Shown in pieces: positions 24,760 to 35,058 of a stretch of 64,000 nucleotides of DNA (within the stretch, counting starts at the first letter, position 1; each line of letters starts with the position of its first letter). Origin of the DNA: Pardosa pseudoannulata. Its lineage: Eukaryota > Arthropoda > Arachnida > Araneae > Lycosidae. The DNA lies in assembly GCA_032207245.1 (NCBI GenBank), contig CM063510.1, forward strand, positions 48,651,995 through 48,715,994. Reading direction: 5' to 3'. Position numbers and translations under genes: made by a program. Below the pieces are notes generated by a model that was not told the DNA's origin, did no database searches, and worked only from the letters and a program-made list of their open reading frames with translations.

Positions 24760-25395
24760 AAACTTCATTTGGATTTAAAAAAGAATCTTGGTGTCATTTT
24801 GCTGGTAACAAAGAGAAATCTACTGTTAAATATCTACCTGCTAAAAACATTTTATGGCATATATTTTGTCTTATTCTAATGCCCATCTTAAAAGCTTCTT
24901 TCTCTAGAAGCTCTGAAGATAGGCTTTAGAAAATTTTACTCTACAAATGTCTAATAAGATCAGTTTTAACTTATTCATGTGAAACCTGGGCAACAACTTT
25001 GTCAGATGAAAAGATACTGGCAACATTTGAAAGAAAAATCCTTAAAAGTATATTTGCAGGAATACAAAAAAAAAAAAATAATATATGGCTCAAGAGATAA
25101 AGTTTAGAACTGTATGATTTATATAACGAACCTGACATAATAAATTTCATCAAATTGCAAAGAATAAAGTGGGCAGGCCATCTATTCAGACTGGACAATG
25201 ACCGAACAACAAAAAGAGTTTTTGCCTACAGGAATGCGAAGACGAGGAAGACCTAACCTGAGATGGACAGACAGCCTGGAAAGAGATCTTCAGATACTTA
25301 AGGTAAAAAACTGGAAGAATTTGGCCTCCAGAAGGATGTCTTGGAAAAAGCTTATTGAGAAGGCCAGGGCCCATCCTGGGCTGTCATGCCATTGA
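24760..25395 (+). pseudogene. LINE ORF2 3' end (reverse transcriptase polyprotein tail)
   Basis: Decayed C-terminal tail of a non-LTR retrotransposon polyprotein. In order: LIRSVLTYSCETWATT near 24950-25000 (the post-RT L-x-P-V-L-x-Y-G-x-E-x-W motif), an ATFERKILKSIFAG segment, LYDLYNEPDIINFIKLQRI then KWAGHLFRLDNDRTTKRVF near 25110-25220, and in another frame RRRGRPNLRWTDSLERDLQ, then VKNWKNLASRRMSWKKLI and EKARAHPGL ending at 25395. This arrangement (WAGH, GRPxxRWxD, KAHPGL) is the standard end of many arthropod LINE ORFs. An in-frame stop near 25095 and a frameshift near 25230 show it is dead. The reverse transcriptase core upstream is missing or unrecognisable, fitting 5' truncation. Confidence 0.85.
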
Positions 25396-26490
25396 AGAAG
25401 AATAAGAAAAACATTTTATAGAAACCACTGAATAAAAGGAACAGAAAATTTGTTCCTACCAAAGCCTAATATTTCAAGAACAGTAACTACAGAATATCTA
25501 ACTCACTATGATATCAAAGTGCTGGTTATATTCTTAAAGAATAAAGTTAAAGATATCTGTAGCACAACTTTTGTTACACTATGAATAATCCTTGTATTGG
25601 GCAAATGTGACTCAGCTTTACATCCCTTCAGTGGGTACACAAACTGAGGACAGAGCATGCTTGAGAATTTACACCAAGGATTTTGCTTAAGTTTAACCAC
25701 CTAGACACGAATATCTCGCACACTAGAGCCTTTGGTCTCGAAAATGGAGATTGATACCATAGACCATCGCCCTCTAATTGGACTGTAGCGCTGAGGATTT
25801 TAGTTTACAGTATGAATAGTATAAAAGTTTTGACTATATTTATGTAATAATTTAATTGTAAAATACTGTCCTACAGTTCCTAAATCAAAATTTACAACCA
25901 TTGTGCCGTTATTTCAAAAAATCACCAATCTGTACTCTACCCTAGGTTTTGTACCGGATATACAATACTTAATAGATATGTTACTGTACCTCTTTTGTAT
26001 GATCCATTGAGTCCAAAATTAGACACAAATCTAGAATTATTCTGTAAAATCCTAAAACCTAATTTCGTTTCCTCTAGCTCTTTTCGTTTTTGAGTTAGGA
26101 TATTAGCACACTGATAGACTGACAAAACACATGCACACATATTAGTTCAACATTGTGCTTCATTACTTACGGTGGAGAATAAGATTTCAATATTTAACGA
26201 TTCGTATTTCATAATTAATACAATGTTTTCTATATAAAGTACTACACTTCTATTGTTGGTTTGTTTCTTTAGTATTACATTTCATTCATTTATTTATATA
26301 TGCTATATGTAATGGGTTTATTGCATAAAAAGTGCTTTGCAATATTCTACACTCCATTGAACATCTTTTAGAAATGGTTTGTATATAAACATAATATTTA
26401 TACGAGAGTTGTAAATAAATTAGTAGCAATTTAAATAGAAATATTTTTAATGGGCTTAATAGATATAAGTACATTGCATTCTCTTAATAT
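25396..26490. other. AT-rich DNA, no gene seen
   Basis: 25700-25800 and 25930-26160 have somewhat higher complexity, with frames of 60-67 codons and no domain. The first part may include the 3' UTR of the LINE fragment. Confidence 0.45.
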
Positions 26491-26494
26491 AGTC

Positions 26495-26700
26495 ACTTCA
26501 CCTTCTTCGTTATTGGCTTAACAGCCTTTTAAGGACCAAGGCCTGCCCAAGAATCCTCCTCCATTGCTCCTCGTGACGGAAAGGCAGTTGGTAATCTTTA
26601 GTATCTAAAAATCCACTTTATGTAGTCGACTCATCTGAGCCTGGGTTTGCACCTGATTCGGGTGCTTATTGATTTAAAATGAAATACCCTTGATGCTATA
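26495..26700 (-). repeat. LINE/SINE-type 3' tail, copy 1
   Basis: CTTCTTCGTTATTGGC, then AACAGCC, AAGGCCTGCCCAAGAAT and CCTCCATTGCTCCTC. This strand-inverted arrangement (read on the minus strand it ends in a GAAGAAG-type tail) is widespread at the ends of arthropod retroposons. Similar text recurs at 63543-63630. The boundary toward 26700 is indistinct. Confidence 0.5.
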
Positions 26701-28100
26701 GATTATGGGTTCACTCTGCCTATAATTCCAGCAAATTTCACCCTGTTTACTCTTAAGTATAATCACAAGCAAAGTTTATTACTTTTTTACAAATGTTAAA
26801 AATGGTAGAACACTGTTATCAGGGTGTTAGTTGTTGAAGGTAGAGACGGAACGTTCTAATTCCCTACTCAAAATTTTCTTGGTGCTAACACTTTTCTTCC
26901 ACACCGTTCATTTGAAGATTGAGACCAACTTCTAAAGAAAATTCCCGGATAGTATATAGTCATGCCAAAGAAAAGGAGAGATGCAAACTGTCTATCTGGC
27001 GTTAAGGAGTGAACAGCCAACCTCTGGGGTGCAAATCAACAGTCTGATTCCAGGTCTAAAAGTCTCACGTAATCTTTAGTAACAGTCAGGTGCTTATTCT
27101 TATAACGTAAACCTCATTTTTAATCCACAACTGTCGTTTACCCATCATAAACACGATTTATAGTTATAAAAATGTTACTGGATACATCAACACCACGCAG
27201 CTACTAGCCTTTCTATCTGGATCCGCTGTTTTATGCAGTCTACACATCGATAACAGCTTACCTCAATGATCCTGCATCAGAAGGGTTTCCAACTGGTAAG
27301 GTCTTGAGGACCACAGTGAAAATTTTATGCTTGTCACTACTTTCCAAAGTGATCAATTTTAGGAAAATTCTACAAGTAGGACAGAGGCACCAATAGGGTC
27401 TAATATAGTAGGGTTTAATAAAAAACAAAGGTTTAGTTTTTTAATTGCTTTAAGCAGTTGGAATTTCCTGTGTTATAAAATACTTTTCTGAGACTCAAGA
27501 CTACACGTACATTTTAAATATAAGAATAAACTTCAGAAAATAGGAAATTAAAACAGAAAAACAATTTCTTCAAAAATTTAGGTTGTAATATCACTAATTA
27601 TTTTACAAATGTACAAAATAGTGAAATTAAGGGTAAACAAACAGCTATCATATCCCCAAACGATTGAATTTTAATGATTATCACTCAACAGAGTCAGTTT
27701 ATTTGAATTGATATTGAGAAACAAGAGGGAAACAAAGATAAATTCCTAAAGGGAAACTAAAATTAATCGCGTAATCAGAATAAAGCTTAAAATTGGATAA
27801 TTTGATGGGAGTATAGCGAATGGTCACCTGTCCCAACCAATGGATGGATGTCCATCTACAACTCTGTCAGAGGCCTAAATGAAAATTGGAAATAAAAATT
27901 AAATAAAAAGGGAATCCATTTTATTATATAAACATATCAAAACTATGTTTTAGAAAAGTATAATAAATGCGAAACTATATATACTATCTACAACTATAAA
28001 TAAGAAAACATAAAAGAGTTGCTTATTAAAAGTACTATATATGTTGTAAGGAGGTTAGATCAGTTACCTGATCTGATTGTGTGCTTGTGAGAAGATGATT
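26701..28100. other. Mixed-complexity DNA, no gene seen
   Basis: 26820-27420 is less AT-rich than its surroundings but has no frame over 60 codons and no recognisable element. The remainder is AT-rich. Confidence 0.4.
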
Positions 28101-28233
28101 ACCCAACAGTGGTTAGGTCATCATACGTAACCAATGGTTAGACAATTACATCTAACCAGTGGTTAGGCAATCATATATAACCAGTGTTAGGTAATCGTAC
28201 TTTACCAATGGTTAAACAATCGTGGTTAGGTAA
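28101..28233 (+). repeat. 25-bp tandem array with palindromic core
   Basis: About five units built on TAACCARTGGTTA, itself a near-perfect palindrome, each followed by GRCAATCATA-like text. Two adjacent units are exactly 25 bp. The first and last units are degenerate. Confidence 0.85.
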
Positions 28234-28342
28234 GATTTGTTTGCGTTCTTTCTTATACCTGAGTTTCAGTGACGCATTTATCCCACTGTTATTCGGATTT
28301 TCATATGATTGATGAGAAAAACAAGAACGTGTAGCATTACAG

Positions 28343-28505
28343 TTAGGCCCTTACTCTGGAAGTTGCGGTTTGTTTTGAACCTTTGCTGTGACGTCATTTT
28401 GACGTCAGCTTGCAGACATTACGTGTGCAAATGATCAAGTTGATGTCAAAGTGACGTCAGAACGAACTTTCGACCCAACTCGCTACGTCCAGAGTAAGCC
28501 CCTAA
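28343..28505. mobile_element. 163-bp TIR element carrying CRE motifs
   Basis: The ends are inverted copies: left TTAGGCCCTTACTCTGGAAG, right (reversed) TTAGGGGCTTACTCTGGACG, followed by GTTGCGG and GTAGCG. The core holds three perfect TGACGTCA palindromes (28389-28396, 28400-28407, 28452-28459). No open frame is present. The target duplication is not clear, so the superfamily is undetermined. Confidence 0.7.
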
Positions 28506-29690
28506 GAGAGAATTCAACGTGTTAGTTGCAAGCGTAATTGGTAAGCTCCTATATTGAAACAGTCATTTTTTACCTACTCTAGTAATTAAGCAAATTGGAT
28601 TCTGCTTTAGGTTTCGGTCTCATCAATCTTCGTGTAGCAAAACAGGTATAGTATAACGCTCCAAAACAAACCAACCAACATGGAATGACACTGACATTGA
28701 GTTTTTAATGCTGTTTCTCTTGTAAATGGGAAATTTGACGTAGAATATAACCAAATTGTTGACTGAGGAAAATGCTAGAACTGAAAAGAGTAGGGATGCC
28801 GTTAAAGTGTTATAAATATGATACTAACGAAAAGATAAATATTTGTTGATTTTTTTTCTCTCCAAGTCCTTGGATTGATATATTTCTCTTTACAAGATGG
28901 AGGAACTATTGTGTAGAGAGTGTTGTTTTACAAGATTCCTATCATGTATTAAGACATTCGACTACACTCAAGATTCATTCTTGTAAAAAGAGTTAAATAT
29001 AGTTTAATATTAGTATTTTTTATTATGTCAATACATAAAACACATCTTTTTTTGTAAATAATATATTTTATTATACTTTTTATTTTTATAATTTTTATAA
29101 TAAAAACTACAGCATTTGGTGCTTAGATTCTTGCTCAGATGAAAAAATATTTTAAAATTTTACAATTTTTCTTGATAACGTAAACATGGAAGACTACTAA
29201 AAATGTAACGAACAGCAATCTTGGACATATACTCATTTGAATCTTTTCGTTGATTTTTAGAATGTTTTTGGTACATGAATATATAAAAACAAACGCAACA
29301 TTTAAAAAAACTCAAATATTTGAACACACTGTCCATAACATTCTAAGCATAATATACAGTCTATATTAAAAATTTCATGAAGATATAACAATTTTTTAAG
29401 TTATCATCTAACTCGTAGCTGGTAAACTGTACAAATCTCATTCATCGTAAAAGTACATTTAAAGTTTTATTTTAAACCTGCTCCCGATCCATCAGGTAAT
29501 GTGGAAATAGTCATAACTATGATTCTAATGAAAGTGTGGATAAAAAAACTGTTTTGATATATATATATATATGTAATATATCAAAATTATTTAACTTTAA
29601 TATTTCTTCAAAAGACTCCTCTCTCCAATTTTAATTCATTTAAATATCTTTACCAGCCTTTAAATGGTTTAATCAACGGAGTATTTTCCA
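28506..29690. other. AT-rich DNA, no gene seen
   Basis: A short TA run near 29557-29573. Nothing else recognised. Confidence 0.5.
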
Positions 29691-29699
29691 CTTAACATT

Positions 29700-30054
29700 C
29701 CTTTCTGTCATAAAACTGTAAACTTTCTGTCTATAGAACAGTTTTCAAGCTGGTGGCGGAACATGATTTCGCGTTTTGCTGATATTGCAGTTAATTAGCT
29801 TACTAAGCTGTTTTTGTTGTGGGAAAATTCTTGTTGTCAGCGCTCTTGGGTGTACTTGTGTCAGAGCAGAGTGAGCTCTGTGGGCTATTGATTGTATATT
29901 GCCCAGAAGAATAGATGTGCGGTGTTGCCGCTCTGAAATAAAGTTTTAAAATTAGACTTCTGAGTTCTGTTAAATATGAAGCCCGACTGCATTCTCATTA
30001 CTTATAGCTGTTGAGCTTTCTCCTTGTGATGGAGTGTTATAAAAAATGGATTAC

Positions 30055-30086
<32 letters not shown>

Positions 30087-30360
30087 CAGGTCTAAAAAGA
30101 GGGTAATTGGAAATTACGTGAGTTACAAACGATTTTGAAAAGAGAACTCTTTTATAATAATAAAATAAATGAAAAAGACCCACGCTTGCGTAACCTTTTG
30201 GAGTAATGCGGTCAGGCGCAGAGATTTTTCAGAGGAAGTTGATGACTAATCAAGAGAGAAGATCAGTTAGCACGTGGACATGGAGCTGTCAATACCTTTC
30301 CAAGTTTAGCTTCGACACGAATAAATGCAAATGGCACAAGCCATGCCTGAAACGGAAACC
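29700..30360. other. Moderate-GC region, possible LTR or 3' end
   Basis: 29750-30030 has raised GC, paired words such as CAGAGCAGAGTGAGCTCTG and GCGGTGTTGCCGC, and an AATAAA polyadenylation signal at 29938-29943 followed by a GT/T-rich stretch. That would suit the end of a transcript or an LTR, but no matching partner or TG...CA boundary was found. 30090-30360 is similar in complexity and unidentified. A (AT)n(GT)n run separates them at 30054-30087. Confidence 0.3.
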
Positions 30361-30429
30361 ACAAAGTAAATAAAGAAGTGTTTTTACTAAGAAAAACTAA
30401 TTATTCCATTCGCCTTAACACTCGACCAT

Positions 30430-30555
<126 letters not shown>

Positions 30556-30599
30556 TGCATATGTATGTATGCATGTATATATGTAAAATATGTATGTAA

Positions 30600-33540
30600 A
30601 TATACATATGTGTATGTGGGGGGTCAAAATCAGCTGTTCAAACGTAGATGGATATATTAATTTACATCTGCTACGTAAGTGCACGCATTTCTTATTCCCT
30701 CTTCATCAAAGAATAATGTTTTTATTTATTACACGCTTATATTTAATTCGAATTGTATATCTGTCTAGGTCTGAATATTTTTTATTCGGGGGCACTGTTA
30801 AGCATTCGCCACTTTTTTTATAACCATTTTATTATGGGAGTACCATATAAGTGGCCAACATTACTTCCTAGGACAACACAAGCCCACAAAATGGGTGCTT
30901 GTAATTTAGAATTATTTACCACGTAGAAGACCCCCCCCCTCCTCCCAGGCTTTTCTTGCCACCTCCAGATATATCAGATCTAAATACTACAATCAGTTTT
31001 TCTCTAATTTCCTGATTTTCAGTGGAGCCGAAATTCTGCATTCTAATGTACGTTGTATAACAATAGATGAAATATACATTATTATACTAACATAAAGTTA
31101 CGTCATTGTAGATCAAATTAATTCCTTTTAATGAACATCGATTTTCTTAACTCTAGTTATCCTCTCTCTTCTTCCCTTTGCATATCCATTGCTGACTTGG
31201 TGATAAAATTTTCACTATTTACGTTGGCGCCCCGGTATTATTTCTTGTCGAAGCATTGTTTTTTTTTTTTTTTTTTTCCAGACTGTAGATTCGTGCGGAT
31301 ATGATTTCTCGGACAAACGGTGTGAAACGGTGTCTTTAATTGCGGTACAGCGCAACAATAGTCTGGAACAGCCGATATTATAAACTTTATGTAGGTTAGG
31401 TTTTTGTGATTGATTTATTAAGAAGACATAATACCTTTCGATACATAAATTCTTCACGATAGCCCTGTTCCAATTCATATTAAAATAAAAAATTCTACTG
31501 CTTTTAAAAGGAATTTTTCACAAGTTATTTAATGATGCTATAGAAATATTTAAGTTTATCAGTCTAAGTATTTTATTATTTTTAAGAAACATAAAAATAT
31601 AAACCTAATGAATTATATTTAATCATATCATAGCTTTGGAAATATGTATATTAAAAATTAAATTATTATATTAAATAGAATTAAAATATATACTTTATCC
31701 TGTGAACCAAAATTTCAAAGGAAGCAACGTTTTAAAATTAAAAAAATAATCATATATTAAGATACTAAATTTAGATAAAATAAGCCTATATCATGATACA
31801 AATTAAAATACGAGTAATGCTCATATTAATGTAATTGAAGTTCTCTAAATAAAAACTGTAATTAGTTTCAATTTAATATAAAAAATTAATCTCTAATTTA
31901 TATTAGTCCCAGGTTAGTTTGTGGGTTTGGTTTGGTTTGATTTCGAGTACGGTATACTGTTTTGATCACAAGGACTGATGAGACATGGACTTATTACTAC
32001 GAATGTTATTTTGTGGAAGTGAATTTCTATATTTTTCATTTCTATACATTTTAAGGTTTTTAAAAATTTATAACTTCTTTTAATAAAACTAAATAATATT
32101 TGTAAGGTTAGATCCTTACTAATAATTTTGGTAAAAATTTATTCTGAACAGAGCATATTTAAAAAAATATTATAACGAATCAAAAATAGTCTGTTATAAT
32201 TAAGACTTTTGAACTCTAAAGGTACCATGTCCCCTTAAAAGAAAGTAGTAATGTGGAATTTGTGTTGAAAATTTTTGTATAATATTCGTAATAATGAATT
32301 TCAGATCGAAAGAATTACAATTAAAAATTAACAACCTTTTGCATTGATCGACCGTTTAAATGCCATTAGAAATTATTTTTCTGTAGTTCTTTTAAAAAGG
32401 TTAATTCTTTATTAGATCTGCAGTTTTCCTCCAAAATTAAAAATGAAATTTTCTAGATCTCAAAGGTGACTTTAAAAATTTTAACTTATAATTTTCTTTT
32501 ATGAATGTTAATTTTTTAACAGATGGAGCTAAACATTTTGCATAATATTTAGTATACTTGTAAAGTCATTGTTTGAATTATAAAAATTAAGCCTCGAAAC
32601 GAATATTTTTTGTGAATTTTATGTTATCTGTTTTCTTTTATGCTCCAAAATAAAATGATTAAGTCTGTTTTTCAGGATCCTCTAAAATATTTATTGCAAG
32701 ACTTTAATGCAGTTGAGATATCTGCTTTACGGTGCAACTAAGTGTTCAATTCCTGATTTTTTTTATTTGTTGATGCCAGTGGAATCTGGTAAATGATATT
32801 GTTGTGATAATCAAACGTATTATTATGACTGTATGAAGTAACAATTAAATCCTGTGCTATTTAAAAGCTAGGCCTGGCGTCAATGGTAAGCAAGTTAGGC
32901 GAATGCCTGTGACGGAAGAATTTGTGAGCGGCGAAACCCTCTGAATTAGAGAGCAAAAAATAAACACAAAACTCAAAAATTTATTTTGGTTTTTAAATCT
33001 CGCAAAATAAATGGGTAGTAAAATCAAATACAACCAGAATTTGGCAGGAAGTAGAAGGTTCCAGTTTTGTTAACTCTCTAATTTTGTTTTTCAATAAATT
33101 AACTTTCCGTAAATCTGTATTAGTATTATTATCTTAATTGAATACGTGATTTTTCTAGATAACGTGATTATTTTAAAAATCTTTTATCTTTTCTACTTTT
33201 TAAGATTCAGTACAAATGATCGGCTTGCCTATAGTGGTAAAAGTGCTAGCAATAATTGGAAATAATTATCTTTGTTGATTTAAGGCATTTAATGTTCATT
33301 AGATTGTGTTTGTTTATATATTGAAACCTAAGTGGAGCGATGCGTATTCGAAACTTTCAACTCTTAAAAAAACACAAGACATTGCAGCTGCCAGGCAAAC
33401 TTTCTGATATAAGCCCCACCCACATTGGTGCAGACAAACAACATCCAATGATCTTCTATAAGCAAAAAAATCTCGAAGTAGGGGGAGAAAAAATCATCAA
33501 ATGCGATTTTTTTCCTACAATCTGCTTGCCATCATCTCTA
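30600..33540. other. AT-rich DNA, no gene seen
   Basis: Contains a C-run at 30931-30950 and a T-run at 31259-31278. A minus frame at 31215-31478 crosses the T-run and is unsupported. 32860-32950 has a GC-richer scrap (CTAGGCCTGGCGTCAATGG) that looks repeat-derived. Confidence 0.45.
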
Positions 33541-33554
33541 AATTTTTTTGCCTC

Positions 33555-33885
33555 CCCGTATCCTCGAATCCCAACCCCAGGGAGATGGTGAGGGGGGTAG
33601 GGCCGTGGGGTCGGGACATATAAATAGGGTACCCGCAAAAAAAGGGGGTGTTTTTTTGCCCCGACCCGTCGGGACGACGATTTTTACTCCTCAGAGGTGA
33701 GCTAGTAAATCCCGCGTGCTCATCAAGACTTTTTCCCCGCGGTTCCGTTAAGTTTGTTTCTGCTAACGGCATCTTCGAGCAAAGGGTCAAGACTTGGATC
33801 ATCTTGGCGGTGTGGCCCGAATGACAGTGTCATTGCTTCTGCCACTCAACTACGTTCTGCATCTGGTGACGTGAATCTGTGGAAC
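33555..33885 (+). promoter_or_regulatory. GC-rich island with TATA box (LTR or promoter-like)
   Basis: A sharp GC-rich block containing a canonical TATAAATAGGG at 33619-33629, flanked by G-runs and by inverted GGGTCGGGAC / GCCCCGACCC text, with GTCGGGACGACG about 50 bp downstream of the TATA box in DPE-like position. Overlapping frames on both strands (33515-33802 minus, 33754-33975 plus) reflect the low stop density. It could be a solo LTR or a host promoter. No duplicate of the block is visible in this window. Confidence 0.45.
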
Positions 33886-33886
33886 T

Positions 33887-34267
33887 GTGCATTTAAAAAA
33901 AATTATCTCTGGATACATTTTGAAAAACGAAATCTCATACTGGATAGACTACTTGGAAACAAGTGGGATAATTAATTATTCAGAAAAGATTCCTTTGCGA
34001 ACAATATACAAAGAGTCTCTTGGTTGCGAGCAGAATATTTTGTCTATTTTCCCCATTAAGAATCGTGTAGAGGGTACAAAGGAGAAATTTGAAAATTTTC
34101 AAAGAAGTTTTAGTTTTTCAGAAGTAGGACATCAAATTTTCATTCATTTAATCATCATTCCACTTTCATTCCAGTTTATACGGCGATTACAGCCAAACCG
34201 AATTGACATTTGCACAAATTTTATAAAAAGTTTTTATTTCCTTCACATTAAAGGATTTAGTGTTTAG
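33887..34267 (+). CDS. 126-codon open frame, unidentified
   Basis: The frame starts in the tail of the GC-rich island and continues into AT-rich DNA. The product would be isoleucine-, phenylalanine- and lysine-rich, with no motif I recognise. No repeat structure explains it. Composition follows the local AT content, as expected for a chance frame. It is listed because of its length in so AT-rich a region; I think it more likely spurious than real. Confidence 0.15.
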   Translation: MHLKKIISGYILKNEISYWIDYLETSGIINYSEKIPLRTIYKESLGCEQNILSIFPIKNRVEGTKEKFENFQRSFSFSEVGHQIFIHLIIIPLSFQFIRRLQPNRIDICTNFIKSFYFLHIKGFSV

Positions 34268-34771
34268 AGACAGATAAAATATCTGAGCCAATAAATTTAA
34301 ATGCATGTTTGATAACTGTAAGTACAAAATATAAAACTTATTCCGACGTTTTTAACCAACCTACCACAACTATATCGGTCTGCAATAACAACGAACAGAC
34401 TTTGGTAAAACTTTTAATAAGGAAAATTCCTTTTGAAATCTGAACCTCCTTAAATCGAAATACTAGGAACTCCCACGTGATTATAATACATAATAAAATA
34501 AAGATTTACTGTGATTTCAGCTATCAAAGTAATTAAACTAATACCACAAACTATGAACAGATAAGCATATCTAACGTAATCAAAAACTGCCGGAAACTCA
34601 GTGGTTGTAAGTTTCCATCTTTACCCAAAACGACAATCGGAAAAAAAAGAGGGGAAAATCTGACATAAAATAAATTGGTTTAGAACTTCACTATATTTAC
34701 CTGTTGTGACACTTCAACGTTCTTAACTGAGAGTGAATATTTTATGCAAATGCTGTCTACTTATCTCACAG

Positions 34772-35058
34772 TACCATCTACAGCCATGTTCATCTTTGTG
34801 GATGGTTAGACATTTTTCAACAAAGATCTCTTTAACAGAAAATATTTCCCGTATTACAAGAAAGTACAAAATGGAGAGGAAAGATAAACACAAGAGAAAG
34901 CACAAGAATAAGACAGGACATGGAAAGCAAGACCGAAAGAAGTCGGTTGTTGAAAAACATAGGACAACTCCTGTGCAACCAAGAAGGGTCCAAGAAGTCT
35001 TCAGCATTGAGCCTGCCAGCAACTCCGAAAACAAGTCATCTGCTGTGGCAACCAGAAG
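34772..35058 (+). CDS. Candidate coding exon, lysine-rich, unidentified
   Basis: An open stretch ending exactly at a consensus donor: ACCAGAAG|GTAAGT, with GT at 35059. The upstream acceptor candidate is CTTATCTCACAG at 34760-34771; a second AG lies at 34783. In this frame the exon starts in phase 0 and ends in phase 2. An internal ATG in good context (AAAATGGAG, about 34871) opens MERKDKHKRKHKNK, a strongly basic nuclear-localisation-like or heparin-binding-like segment. It is followed by HRTTPVQPRRVQEVFSIEP and a Ser/Asn-rich tail. Balanced codon use and lower AT content than the flanks support coding. I cannot name the family: the first coding exon of a nuclear protein, or an internal exon of a secreted basic protein, are both possible. 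The gene's other exons are not recognised. Confidence 0.5.

Noticed and set aside
31215..31478. 87-codon minus frame
   Set aside because: Crosses a 20-base T-run (poly-Lys) and shows no motif. The GGCGCCCCGG word nearby is too short to call a primer-binding site.
34723..35034. 103-codon minus frame rich in Cys, Phe and Leu
   Set aside because: Antisense shadow of the lysine-rich plus exon.
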